From: Lactobacillus hominis DSM 23910 = CRBIP 24.179
Lineage (GTDB): Bacteria; Bacillota; Bacilli; Lactobacillales; Lactobacillaceae
Assembly: GCF_000296835.1 (NCBI RefSeq)
Contig: NZ_CAKE01000025.1
Location: 1 to 64,000 of the forward strand
Direction: 5' to 3'
DNA length: 64,000 nucleotides
The notes under the pieces were generated by a model. The model did no database searches. It was not told where the DNA came from and saw only the letters and a program-made list of their open reading frames with translations. A program made the position numbers and the translations under genes. The first letter of the stretch is position 1; each line of letters begins with the position of its first letter. Shown in pieces: positions 55,985 through 64,000 of the stretch.

Positions 55985-56236
55985 CTAATCTCCGAAATGT
56001 GGTACAGCAATTTCGTTAGTTGGGACATAATATTCTAAACTTTTAGCTTTAGGATCATCCGCCATCGTAACAACTTTTTTCAAACGCTTATTAAAATCTG
56101 ACCGCGACATCATCACAATATGGCCACATCCCATACACTTAAGTCGAATATCTGCACCCATTCTTAAGATTTCCCACTTGTTTTCGCCACAAGCATGTGG
56201 TTTTTTCATCTGAACTAAGTCACCCAAATGATACAT
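55985..56236 (-). CDS. DUF951 small zinc-finger-like protein
   Basis: An 83-residue protein beginning MYHLGDLVQMKKPHACG, the DUF951 signature, with a later CMGCGH. Three cysteines and a histidine suggest metal binding. Function unknown; it is nearly always found between parB and ychF in Firmicutes, as here. Confidence 0.88.
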   Translation of the reverse strand: MYHLGDLVQMKKPHACGENKWEILRMGADIRLKCMGCGHIVMMSRSDFNKRLKKVVTMADDPKAKSLEYYVPTNEIAVPHFGD

Positions 56237-56262
56237 GAAAAACCTCCAAAAATTATATATTT

Positions 56263-57156
56263 TTATTCCTTATCTAAGTTAACACCTAAAAGATCTAAAA
56301 TTCTATTCAATTCCTCAGTCGAAGCAAATTCAATTGCTAAATGACCGTTTCCTTTTTTGCTTTCAGTAATATTAACATTAGTGCCGAACTTACCAGCCAA
56401 TTGACTTTCACTAGCTTTAATGAAAGTAGATTTTTTAATCCGCTTTGGCTTAGGTTGCTTGTTTTTCTCATTCATCTTATTGACTAATGATTCAAGCTGG
56501 CGAACAGTGATGCCTTCTTTAACAACCTTTTTGGCTAAGGCATCGATACCTTCTTTATTTTTTAAACCTAATAAAGTTCTAGCTTGCCCCATAGAAAGTT
56601 CGCCATGTTGCAATAAACGCTTAGTTTTTTGTGGCAGTGTCAACAAACGCAAGTAATTAGCAATATATGGACGAGACTTTCCTAAACGCTTAGATACTTC
56701 TTCTTGGGTTAAGCCAAGATTTTTTTGAAGCATTTCGTAAGCTTGGGCTTCTTCAAGCGGAGTTAAATCTTCACGCTGCAAGTTTTCTAAAACTGCGACT
56801 TCCATCATTTGAGCTTCATCAAATTGACGCTCAATAGCTGGGATAGTCTTCTTTTTAGCAAGCTTAGAAGCACGATAGCGTCGTTCGCCGGCAATTATTT
56901 CATAACCACTAACTGCGGACTTACGAACAATAATTGGCTGAAAAACGCCATTTTCTTTAATTGATTCAGCCAATTCTTTTAAGCTCTTATCATCAAAAGT
57001 TTTACGTGGCTGATAAGGATTAGGACGAATTTCATTTAAAGCAATTTCATTAACTTCTTCAGTTTCTTGAACTTGAGGACTTTCTTCAAATAAGGCTTCT
57101 AAGCCTTTACCTAAGCCTCTTTTTTTAGATTCTTTATCTTTAATATTTCTTGCCAT
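56263..57156 (-). CDS. parB: Chromosome partitioning protein ParB (Spo0J)
   Basis: A 297-residue CTP-dependent clamp that loads at parS sites. CTP-binding boxes NPYQPRKTF and AGERRYRASKLA, then LQREDLTPLEEAQAY, a helix-turn-helix with TQEEVSKRLGKSRPYIAN, and a C-terminal dimer domain. It overlaps parA by 17 bases. It differs from the noc paralogue by its N-terminus (KKRGLGKGLEALFEE) which matches Spo0J. Confidence 0.95.
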   Translation of the reverse strand: MARNIKDKESKKRGLGKGLEALFEESPQVQETEEVNEIALNEIRPNPYQPRKTFDDKSLKELAESIKENGVFQPIIVRKSAVSGYEIIAGERRYRASKLAKKKTIPAIERQFDEAQMMEVAVLENLQREDLTPLEEAQAYEMLQKNLGLTQEEVSKRLGKSRPYIANYLRLLTLPQKTKRLLQHGELSMGQARTLLGLKNKEGIDALAKKVVKEGITVRQLESLVNKMNEKNKQPKPKRIKKSTFIKASESQLAGKFGTNVNITESKKGNGHLAIEFASTEELNRILDLLGVNLDKE

Positions 57157-57913
57157 GAGCTTTTAGCACCTCTTTTGCTAGAGAGTCATAAACTTGTGCA
57201 CCACGAGATTTAGGTGCATATTCTGTAATTGGCTTACCATAGCTTGGAGCTTCAGCCAATTTTGTGATTCTTGGAATAATTGTCTTATAAACTTTCTTAC
57301 TAAAGTAAGATTGAACTTCTTTAACAACATCTGCACCTAAATTAGTACGTGCATCAAGCATTGTTAACAAAACGCCTTCTACGCCTAAGTTTTTGTTAAA
57401 GTGCTTTTGAACTAAGCGAATGGTGTTTAATAATTGACTTAAACCTTCCATAGCATAGTATTCACTTTGAACTGGGATCAAAATCGAATCAGATGCAGTA
57501 AAAGCGTTAATCGAAAGCTGACCTAAAGATGGTGGACAATCAATAAAAATAAAATCATATTGGTCGCCGACTTCATCAATTCCTTGCTTCAATCTAGTTT
57601 CTCTAGCCATTAAAGACGTTAATTCCATTTCAGCTCCAGCTAATTGAATCGTAGCAGGAACTGCATCAAGATTTTTAGCCGAAGTATGATGAATTGTTTC
57701 AGAAATTGGAATTTCGTCAATTAAGACATTGTAGACATCCTTATCTACTGATGATTTTTCAATTCCCAAGCCGGAAGTGGCATTTCCTTGTGGATCAATA
57801 TCTACAATTAATACTTTATAACCATGAGCAGCAATGCTTGCTCCTAAGTTAATGGTTGTAGTTGTTTTTCCTACGCCACCTTTTTGGTTTGCAACAGATA
57901 TAATTTGAACCAT
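57140..57913 (-). CDS. parA: Chromosome partitioning ATPase ParA (Soj)
   Basis: A 257-residue deviant-Walker ATPase with KGGVGKTTTTINLG at 11-24, IDPQGN and IDCPPSLG. It works with ParB in origin segregation and replication control. It lies between the noc and parB genes, the common Firmicute arrangement near oriC. Confidence 0.95.
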   Translation of the reverse strand: MVQIISVANQKGGVGKTTTTINLGASIAAHGYKVLIVDIDPQGNATSGLGIEKSSVDKDVYNVLIDEIPISETIHHTSAKNLDAVPATIQLAGAEMELTSLMARETRLKQGIDEVGDQYDFIFIDCPPSLGQLSINAFTASDSILIPVQSEYYAMEGLSQLLNTIRLVQKHFNKNLGVEGVLLTMLDARTNLGADVVKEVQSYFSKKVYKTIIPRITKLAEAPSYGKPITEYAPKSRGAQVYDSLAKEVLKAHGKKY

Positions 57914-57929
57914 TTTGTCTCCTTAATCC

Positions 57930-58784
57930 CTACTTTCTCAGCAGTTCAATCGTAATTTTGTAAGAATCTTTTTCTTTATCTTCTTTATATTTAACTTCTA
58001 AACCAGATTCACGAGCCATTTTAATTGCTTGCTTAATTGTATTAACTTGCACTTTAAAGTCGCTGCCGGTCTTAATAACTGTCTTTTTCTTTGGCTGTTT
58101 AGGTTTGTCTTGCTTTGTCTCTTGTTTTTCAAGGTCTGCAAAATAACCATCAACATCGCTTGCCATTAATTCAGTTTCTTTAACAGTTAAACCTTTTTTA
58201 ACAATTTCGCTAACTGCACGGTCTTGATCTTCGCTACTTAAAGAAAGCAATGCTCGTCCATGACGCTGACTAATCTTTTTAGAAACTAAAAAGCTCTGCA
58301 CTTTCGGAGTTAAACGCAATAATCTAATCTTATTAGCAACATATGATTGCGTCTTTCCAACTTGCTTGGCTAATTCAGTCTGAGTCAAATCATTGACCTT
58401 CATTAGCTCAAGATAGGCTTGGGCTTCATCAATTGGGTTAAGATCTTCACGCTGCAAGTTTTCAATTAAAGCAAGCGAAGCAACCTTTTCATCGTCCATT
58501 TCTTCGACAATTGCCGGAATCTTAGCCCATTTTAAAGATTGTGCTGCGCGATAGCGTCGTTCACCAGCAATTATTTCGTATTTTTCGGGCTCGCTACTAT
58601 CTTTACGAACAATAATTGGCTGCAGTAGCCCTTGCTCTTTTAAAGTTTGCGCAAGCTCAGCAATTGACTCTTCATTAAAAGTTCTTCTTGGCTGATAACG
58701 ATTAGGAACAATTTGATCTAATTCAATTTCTTGAACTTGTTTATTTTCTGGGACTTTATTTTTATGTCCAAAAAATAGTGCCAT
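57930..58784 (-). CDS. noc: Nucleoid occlusion protein Noc (ParB paralogue)
   Basis: A 284-residue ParB-like protein with NRYQPRRTF and AGERRYRAAQSL CTP-binding boxes and an HTH region TQTELAKQVGKTQSYVAN. I start at the ATG at 58784 with AGGAAGAGG upstream; this exposes the N-terminus MALFFGHKNK, similar to the membrane-targeting FFG helix of Bacillus Noc. Noc keeps division away from the nucleoid. It lies between rsmG and parA as in Bacillus. Confidence 0.88.
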   Translation of the reverse strand: MALFFGHKNKVPENKQVQEIELDQIVPNRYQPRRTFNEESIAELAQTLKEQGLLQPIIVRKDSSEPEKYEIIAGERRYRAAQSLKWAKIPAIVEEMDDEKVASLALIENLQREDLNPIDEAQAYLELMKVNDLTQTELAKQVGKTQSYVANKIRLLRLTPKVQSFLVSKKISQRHGRALLSLSSEDQDRAVSEIVKKGLTVKETELMASDVDGYFADLEKQETKQDKPKQPKKKTVIKTGSDFKVQVNTIKQAIKMARESGLEVKYKEDKEKDSYKITIELLRK

Positions 58785-58804
58785 GTCCTCTTCCTCCAAT
58801 AACT

Positions 58805-59524
58805 TTATAGTGGCTTACGATTTGGCGTACCAGCTTGGCGCGGATACTTCTTCGGAGTTTTAGCTACTTTTTCAATTAATACTAAATTTCTTTCATCGTC
58901 AGTATTTGGCAATGCTAATTCAACGATTTTTTTGGTTTTCCCACCTAAAATCTTAATTGCATCTTTAGCATCAGTTAATTCTTCGTTAGCTTTAGGTCCC
59001 TTTAAGGCTACTAAATCTCCGCCAATCTTAGCTAATGGTAAACAGTATTCGCTTAAAACGCTCATTTTCGCCACTGCTCTTGCAGTCACAATATCAAATT
59101 TTGCCCGCAAAGCTGGATTTTGACCGGCATCTTCAGCTCTACTATGAACTAAAGTAATATTTTCAAGATTTAATTTTTGAATTAAACTGTCTAAAAACTT
59201 CAGACGCTTACCTAAAGAATCAATAATTGTGACCTTTAAATCTGGTCGCAAAATTTTTATTGGTAAAGATGGAAAACCAGCTCCTGCACCAACATCGCAC
59301 AAACTAGCATCTGTTTTAAAAACTTCAGGAAAAGTAAATAATGGCGTTACACTATCATAAAAGTGCTTTAAATAAACTTCATCTTCATCAGTAATGCGCG
59401 TTAAATTAACTTTTTCATTTACCTGAATCAAATCTTGATAGTATATTGCAAACTGCTGTTTCTGCTGCAAGGAAAGATTAATCCCATTTTCAGCAAGAGC
59501 TTTTTCAAAAATATCTGGATTCAT
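58805..59524 (-). CDS. rsmG: 16S rRNA G527 methyltransferase RsmG
   Basis: A 239-residue SAM-dependent methyltransferase (GidB) that makes m7G in helix 18 of 16S rRNA. SAM-binding [16 protein letters not shown] and the [11 protein letters not shown] motif are clear. Its ribosome site GGTGA is immediately after a GTGAAAC/GTTTCAC inverted repeat. Confidence 0.94.
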   Translation of the reverse strand: MNPDIFEKALAENGINLSLQQKQQFAIYYQDLIQVNEKVNLTRITDEDEVYLKHFYDSVTPLFTFPEVFKTDASLCDVGAGAGFPSLPIKILRPDLKVTIIDSLGKRLKFLDSLIQKLNLENITLVHSRAEDAGQNPALRAKFDIVTARAVAKMSVLSEYCLPLAKIGGDLVALKGPKANEELTDAKDAIKILGGKTKKIVELALPNTDDERNLVLIEKVAKTPKKYPRQAGTPNRKPL

Positions 59525-59550
59525 TTTTCACCCGTGAAACCTTGTTTCAC
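59524..59550. promoter_or_regulatory. parS-like half-site cluster before rsmG
   Basis: The stretch holds three parS half sites: TTTTTCAC, GTGAAAC and GTTTCAC. The first two are in the normal parS orientation but two bases too far apart; the last two form an inverted repeat with a three-base gap. No perfect TGTTTCACGTGAAACA was noticed in the window. Confidence 0.4.
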
Positions 59551-59708
59551 ATTCTATAATTTACCTCAAAAATGCATAAATAACAATTAGATTTTTATGC
59601 TTAACGTATTAATTATGGAGTATTTTTTATAAATCGTCAAAGAAACTAATAGGATTCACTCAAACTAATTTTTATCGGTTATAATATTAGCCAAAGGAGA
59701 GGATTGCT

Positions 59709-60245
59709 TTGATTGTTACCTTATTGGTTTTATTGTATTTAGGCTACCAAACTTATAAAGGATACAAGTTAGGTTTTTCAAGAAGAATTATTAATTTGAT
59801 TTTTGCAGCAATTATCTTTGCGGCTGCTATTTTGGGACAAAACGATTTAGGAAATTGGTTCTACACGCAATTTTCGGGTAGTGTCGTTCCAACTACTGGA
59901 AATATACCATTAGAATTAATGGGATATCGCTTTTTAGCCTTCTTTATCATTTTCTTTATTGGTAAAATGATCGTCAAAATTATTAAAGGCTGGCTGCCAA
60001 CTAAAGATCCAGAGAAAAAGAGCTTTAGTACTTTATTAGATGATGTATTAGGCGCAATCATTTCATTTGTCGCAGCCTACTTTGTTGTATACGTTGTGCT
60101 CTCAATGTGCAATGTCTTTCAAAACCAGTGGTTTATTCAGCAAACGATTGATTCGCCAATTTTAAGAGTTATCATCTATAACACTCCTGGTTTATCTAAC
60201 GGAGCTTTCAAGGCAGTCTTTGGTATCAGTCGAACTTTAGGATAA
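59709..60245 (+). CDS. CvpA family membrane protein
   Basis: A 178-residue membrane protein with four helices (about 2-22, 28-46, 72-92, 110-135) and the glycine-bearing YKLGFSRR start typical of CvpA (colicin V production) homologues. It starts with TTG behind AAAGGAGAGG. Function in Firmicutes is unclear; it is often linked to envelope stress or division. Divergent from rsmG and monocistronic. Confidence 0.82.
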   Translation: MIVTLLVLLYLGYQTYKGYKLGFSRRIINLIFAAIIFAAAILGQNDLGNWFYTQFSGSVVPTTGNIPLELMGYRFLAFFIIFFIGKMIVKIIKGWLPTKDPEKKSFSTLLDDVLGAIISFVAAYFVVYVVLSMCNVFQNQWFIQQTIDSPILRVIIYNTPGLSNGAFKAVFGISRTLG

Positions 60246-60246
60246 A

Positions 60247-60288
60247 ACAAAAAGAGCTTCACTTTAAAAATAGTGAAGCTCTTTTTTA
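60247..60288. terminator. Bidirectional terminator, cvpA / apbE
   Basis: AAAAGAGCTTCACT and AGTGAAGCTCTTTT form perfect arms between convergent genes. Confidence 0.87.
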
Positions 60289-60291
60289 CTC

Positions 60292-61218
60292 TTATACGCC
60301 TACGCGCTCCATGCGGTCATCATTATAGATGAAAATAGCACCAAATCTGCCTTCTGCATCATTTTTCCAATCTTTAATTGGATGACCGGCAAAAAATAAT
60401 CGCTTGCATTCTAGTTCTGCTTGAACTGAATCGCGTGTAAACAAAGTAACGCCTGCTACGTTAGTTTGCACTGGATAACCAGTTTTAGGATCAATAATGT
60501 GATGGTACTTTTTACCATTGATTTCTAAAAATCTTTCATAAGTACCAGAAGTAACAGCTGAACATTCTCCAACTGTAGCAGTGGTTAAGTTATCGCCACG
60601 CTTTTTCTTAGGATCTTGGACGCCCAAAACCCATTTACCATTTTCACGACGCGGACTTGAACCAACAAATAAGACATTGCCGCCCAAGTTAATGATGCCG
60701 GCGCGAATATCGTAAGCATGCCATAAATCTCTAATTCGATCTGCAATATAGCCCTTAGCAATTCCACCAAGATCCAATTCCATGCCCTTTTTAGTTAAAA
60801 AGACTGTCTGGTTATTATCATCTAAGACAACGTCGTCTGGATCAGTCAAAACCATTTTTTCTTTAATTTGGACATCAGTTGGAACATGTGCGCCTTTAAA
60901 GCCAATATGCCACAGTTTTACCACTGGACCAATCAAAGCATTAAAGCCAAAGTTTTCGCGACTTTTTTCAACGGCTAATTTAATCAAGCGATAAGTACTG
61001 GTTGAAACTTGCACGGGGTGAAGTCCTGCTGCGTGATTAACATCCATAACTTCTGACTTGTCGCGGTTGACAGTCAAACGATCTTCATAGCCTGCAATTA
61101 ATCTAAATGATTGATCCAAAATAAATTCGTCTTGTGAACCAAATATTTGCAGGGTTATAACTGTCCCTAAACCGCGTCCCACTTTAGAAATTTGTTTTTG
61201 TGAATAATCTTCGATCAT
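60292..61218 (-). CDS. apbE: FAD:protein FMN transferase (ApbE)
   Basis: A 308-residue flavin transferase that links FMN to Thr or Ser of target proteins. LDLGGIAKGYIADR, NLGGNVLFVG and YHHIIDPKTGYP are family motifs. It lacks signal peptide and lipobox, so it works in the cytoplasm, unlike the FmnB of extracellular electron transfer. Its likely targets are cytoplasmic flavin reductases such as fumarate reductase-like enzymes. It follows the phosphatase gene with one base between. Confidence 0.88.
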   Translation of the reverse strand: MIEDYSQKQISKVGRGLGTVITLQIFGSQDEFILDQSFRLIAGYEDRLTVNRDKSEVMDVNHAAGLHPVQVSTSTYRLIKLAVEKSRENFGFNALIGPVVKLWHIGFKGAHVPTDVQIKEKMVLTDPDDVVLDDNNQTVFLTKKGMELDLGGIAKGYIADRIRDLWHAYDIRAGIINLGGNVLFVGSSPRRENGKWVLGVQDPKKKRGDNLTTATVGECSAVTSGTYERFLEINGKKYHHIIDPKTGYPVQTNVAGVTLFTRDSVQAELECKRLFFAGHPIKDWKNDAEGRFGAIFIYNDDRMERVGV

Positions 61219-61219
61219 C

Positions 61220-62020
61220 TTATGCCTTCTTTGGTTCTAAATAAAGATTACGTAATTGTTCTACCATATCTGGTGTTACGCCAATTTGATTTTTAAGATA
61301 CTCGTCTAACCCGCCGTATTCTTTATCAATTAATAATAAAGCAGTATCTAAATATTCGTTAGCAACGCTACCTAAAGAACGCATGCAAGCTCTTAAAATA
61401 TCATTGCCGCCTTCTTTAATTATTTTTTTATCTAAACGTGCCCGATAATCAGTTAGAGCATAGTTAGAATAAAGATAATCTTCACGAATAACTGTCAAAT
61501 CAACGCCTAAAATATGCATGATGTATAAACTAGCAAAACCAGTACGGTCTTTGCCTTCAGAGCAGTGATAAATAGTGGCGCCAGTTTCATTATTAGCTAA
61601 AAGTTCTAATAAATCATGATAAGCTTTTTGAGAATGAGCTGAATTTACCGTAATTTCGTATTGGTGACACATCCCTTTAAAGCCCGCATATTGATCCTTA
61701 TCGTACATTTTACGTAAAGCTGCTCTTTTTTCATCAGGAACGCCCACTTTTTCATCTTCATGTACTGACATATCAAAATGCTCTACATTTACCGGAACTT
61801 TATCGGGAGCCGTGCGAATTTCGCTTGGCGTACGCAAGTCTACGATTTTATTTAAACCATAATTTACCAAATATTCTTCATCTTCAGGCGTCATATTCAC
61901 CAATTTACCAGTTCTTAATAAACGATGACTCTTTATTTTTCTGCCATCAATACCTTCATATGCACCTAAATCACGTGCATTGTTAACTTTCGTTAATGGC
62001 AAGTTAAGTGGCTTTATCAT
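61220..62020 (-). CDS. Tyrosine-protein phosphatase (LipA/PTP-like)
   Basis: A 266-residue phosphatase. The P-loop HCSEGKDRTGF holds nucleophilic Cys, Arg and the Lys/Asp typical of the PTP-like phosphatases of Gram-positive bacteria (LipA, MptpB, lmo1800). NNARDLGAYEG at the start is another family mark. It may act on phosphotyrosine or phosphoinositides. Co-transcribed with apbE. Confidence 0.87.
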   Translation of the reverse strand: MIKPLNLPLTKVNNARDLGAYEGIDGRKIKSHRLLRTGKLVNMTPEDEEYLVNYGLNKIVDLRTPSEIRTAPDKVPVNVEHFDMSVHEDEKVGVPDEKRAALRKMYDKDQYAGFKGMCHQYEITVNSAHSQKAYHDLLELLANNETGATIYHCSEGKDRTGFASLYIMHILGVDLTVIREDYLYSNYALTDYRARLDKKIIKEGGNDILRACMRSLGSVANEYLDTALLLIDKEYGGLDEYLKNQIGVTPDMVEQLRNLYLEPKKA

Positions 62021-62098
62021 CCACTCACCATCCTTTATAATTATTTTTTATATTAAATTCTCTTCATGGCTAATTTTAGACTATTTTTAGCATAAATA

Positions 62099-62133
62099 AA
62101 AAGAAAACCAGATAAAAACCTAGTTTTCTTTTA
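62099..62133 (-). terminator. Terminator after the second FMN reductase
   Basis: AAAGAAAAC and GTTTTCTTT arms with T-rich sequence beyond on the minus strand. Confidence 0.65.
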
Positions 62134-62146
62134 AAAAAAGCATTTT

Positions 62147-62701
62147 TTATTTTTTACTTTGCTCTACAAAAGCTACGAAGTTCTTAAATGCAGCATCTAC
62201 GCTCTTAATTTCGGCTTCATCAAGCAAGTCGCCGGTGTTTTTGTCGAACTTATCAGCAGCATGACCAATTAAAACTTCATTTCCTGGTAAAACGTTGGCG
62301 CTTTGATCTGGTGAAAGCAAAATTTCACGCATTTCTTCTTGGGCTCTTGAAGCGCCTTGAATACCGTATGAAGTACCCAAAACCATTACTGGCTTCATCT
62401 TCATCACGTTGCCATCGCCTTGAGCATGGCTTCCAGTCCATTCCATAGCTGACTTAAGTGCAGCAGGGATGCCGTGGTCGTATTCAGGAGTTGCGATGAT
62501 AATACCATCTGCTTTTCTGATTTTATCCCTAAATTCGTCAATCTTACTATCAGGTTGAGCTTCTTTTTTGAATTGAGGAAGATCAGCAATTTCAAACACT
62601 TCAATATCAGCTTGATCTTGGTAGCGTTTAGCCATAAATTGCTCTAAAAAACGATTGTATGAAAAATCTGCGTTTGTTCCAACGATTGCAAGTAATTTCA
62701 T
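62147..62701 (-). CDS. NAD(P)H-dependent FMN reductase, copy 2
   Basis: A 184-residue flavodoxin-fold reductase. GTNADFSYNRF binds the FMN phosphate; ATPEYDHGIPAALKSAMEW is the flavin-stacking motif of the NADPH-dependent FMN reductase family. It follows the first copy by 17 bases. Such enzymes reduce FMN, azo dyes or quinones. Confidence 0.87.
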   Translation of the reverse strand: MKLLAIVGTNADFSYNRFLEQFMAKRYQDQADIEVFEIADLPQFKKEAQPDSKIDEFRDKIRKADGIIIATPEYDHGIPAALKSAMEWTGSHAQGDGNVMKMKPVMVLGTSYGIQGASRAQEEMREILLSPDQSANVLPGNEVLIGHAADKFDKNTGDLLDEAEIKSVDAAFKNFVAFVEQSKK

Positions 62702-62718
62702 TAGCTTATCTTCCTTTC

Positions 62719-63252
62719 TTACTTAACTTCATTGTAAAATTCATCAAATTCGTCAAAGAAGTGATCCAAGAACTTAACTGTTCCTTCTGGTAAATCACCA
62801 TTTTCGTCGAATTGCTTTGGAGCAGTACCCATCATAAATTCATCACCGTTAAATACTTTGGCACTGAATCCTGGAGAAGATAAAACAAGCTTCAAATGAC
62901 TTTGACCACGAGATGAACCTTGTGGCAAAACTGAAGTACCAACGATTACAACTGGCTTGTTCTCAAATGGGTGTTCAGCTGAAGAAAGCCATTCAAGTGC
63001 ACTCTTTAATGCGGAAGGAACTGAGTGCTGTTGTTCTGGCGTAGCAATCAATACTGCATCAGCGTCAGCAACTTTTTGAGCCAAGTTTTTTACGCTTTCA
63101 GGCTCTTGCATCCCCTCCTTAAACATTGGCAAATCTCTTACTTCTGCCAATTCAATGTCATATCTATTTTCAAAATGTTTTTGGATAAAATGTAACAAAT
63201 CACGATTATATGAGTGATCTGCATTACTTCCCACGATAGCAAGCAATTTCAT
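62719..63252 (-). CDS. NAD(P)H-dependent FMN reductase, copy 1
   Basis: A 177-residue paralogue of the next gene ([30 protein letters not shown]). The usual Tyr of the flavin motif (PEYDHG) is Gln here, so substrate or flavin mode may differ. I use the ATG at 63252 because AAAGGTGAA lies just upstream; an in-frame GTG three codons earlier is part of that site. Confidence 0.85.
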   Translation of the reverse strand: MKLLAIVGSNADHSYNRDLLHFIQKHFENRYDIELAEVRDLPMFKEGMQEPESVKNLAQKVADADAVLIATPEQQHSVPSALKSALEWLSSAEHPFENKPVVIVGTSVLPQGSSRGQSHLKLVLSSPGFSAKVFNGDEFMMGTAPKQFDENGDLPEGTVKFLDHFFDEFDEFYNEVK

Positions 63253-63346
63253 AAATTTCACCTTTCTTTTTCTTCTTTAAAAAAATCTGTTCACAATCAA
63301 TTATACAACTTGATTTCAACTTGCAAAATCACTTCTTAAATTAGAC

Positions 63347-63376
63347 AAAAAAAGACGCTACCTAAGTAGCGTCTTA
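63347..63376 (-). terminator. Terminator after the TetR gene
   Basis: AAGACGCTAC and GTAGCGTCTT are perfect arms followed on the minus strand by a T-run. Confidence 0.87.
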
Positions 63377-63392
63377 ATTGCTAATTAAAAAA

Positions 63393-64000
63393 CTAGCCCA
63401 ACTTTTCTGCTAATGAAGCATCTTCGTCTGCTGCAAACAATGGACTTTCTTCAGTATTAGTAAGACGATCATTAAGCATAGCGTCGTGAATTTGTGCTTC
63501 AAGGACGTTAACCATTTGATCTTGACTAAAGTCAACCATTTGATTAATTTGCAAAGCAGCAATACCAGTTGCTGAAACCCAATTGGTGATTACGATATGA
63601 CGGATACGTTCATTTGAAAATTCAGATGCGTCAAATTGTTGTTTGAACTTATCGATTCCCAAATCCATTAAAGTATCTGAAATCATTTGACTACCAAATT
63701 TACCATCTACAAACATTGCGCGGAACAAACCCACATGTTCCTTAGCAAAGTAAATGTAAGATAAATCAAGGTCGATCAATGGATCACCAGTAAAGTTTTG
63801 TTGCAAAGTATTGTTTCTGAGTTCATCAGTAATTCTCTTCAATACTTGTGTACGTAAATCAGTCATGTTCGCAAATTCCAAGTAAATTGGTTGCGTTGAA
63901 CAATGTACTGCCTTAGCAATATTTCTTGCAGTTAAGCTTTCAATTCCATCACGAACTGCCAACTTGTAAGCTGCATCCAAAATCTTTTGCTTGTCAATTT
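63393..64000 (-). CDS. TetR-family regulator, N-terminus beyond window
   Basis: At least 202 residues. The open frame continues to the window edge (IDKQKILDAAYKLAV), so the true start lies outside; an internal TTG at 63980 is not a likely start. The HTH is ESLTARNIAKAVHCSTQPIYLEF. The C-terminal helices would bind a ligand. It precedes the two FMN reductases on the same strand, separated by a terminator, and may regulate them. Confidence 0.85.
   Translation of the reverse strand, partial: IDKQKILDAAYKLAVRDGIESLTARNIAKAVHCSTQPIYLEFANMTDLRTQVLKRITDELRNNTLQQNFTGDPLIDLDLSYIYFAKEHVGLFRAMFVDGKFGSQMISDTLMDLGIDKFKQQFDASEFSNERIRHIVITNWVSATGIAALQINQMVDFSQDQMVNVLEAQIHDAMLNDRLTNTEESPLFAADEDASLAEKLG

Overview
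The window looks like a chromosomal segment of a low-GC Gram-positive lactic acid bacterium, most probably a Lactobacillus of the acidophilus/gasseri/johnsonii type. The evidence is the AT-rich sequence, the compact operons, a YSIRK/LPQTN mucus-binding-type surface protein, an aspartate racemase next to murE, PRD/PTS sugar operons, and an rsmG-noc-parA-parB block as found near a Firmicute origin. I see no rRNA, tRNA, insertion sequence, prophage or CRISPR array. No gap without a gene exceeds 300 bases.

Layout. 1-9.4 kb: a possible immunity-type small protein, HelD, a membrane-anchored matrixin-like metalloprotease, and a beta-glucoside operon (licT, IIBCA permease, 6-phospho-beta-glucosidase) controlled by a cre site in its promoter and a RAT/terminator pair; then a divergent ExoIII-type nuclease. 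9.4-15.1 kb: histidine phosphatase, a ferrochelatase of the proteobacterial type and an Nramp transporter, followed by a BceAB-like ABC pair with a palindromic operator. 15.2-18.3 kb: an amino acid permease behind a Phe/Pro-rich leader ORF whose end can pair with the permease ribosome binding site, and hflX behind its own structured leader. 18.3-23.8 kb: L,D-transpeptidase, NlpC/P60 hydrolase with a perfect WalR box, a guanylate-kinase homologue and an O-antigen-ligase-like membrane protein. 23.8-27.4 kb: nrdI and a NrdF homologue that has lost five of six metal ligands, a hypothetical gene, an unassigned structured RNA with its own terminator, and a split ThrE-type exporter. 27.4-39.9 kb: ABC-F protein, 3D-domain secreted protein, lipoprotein, LCP ligase, PepF, a metal ABC transporter, HAD phosphatase, 1-phosphofructokinase, and a small XRE/DUF3278 operon with a duplicated operator. 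39.9-45.7 kb: GH31 alpha-glucosidase and the 1122-residue surface protein. 45.9-53.9 kb: two-component system, murE-racD, and an LmrCD-like heterodimeric exporter. 54-60 kb: ychF and the chromosome segregation block. 60-64 kb: ApbE, a tyrosine phosphatase, two flavin reductases, and a TetR regulator cut by the window edge.

How it fits together. Much of the window serves the cell envelope: L,D-transpeptidase, NlpC/P60, 3D protein, LCP ligase, MurE and RacD (likely Lys-D-Asp peptidoglycan), and the sortase-anchored adhesin, with WalR boxes tying two loci to the essential envelope regulator. A second theme is RNA-level control: RAT antitermination, a leader peptide, the hflX leader and the structured RNA at 25972-26139. 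The strongest candidates for something undescribed are the ligand-depleted NrdF with its intact NrdI partner, the structured RNA with a perfect three-way junction, and the proline-codon leader that overlaps an anti-Shine-Dalgarno arm.
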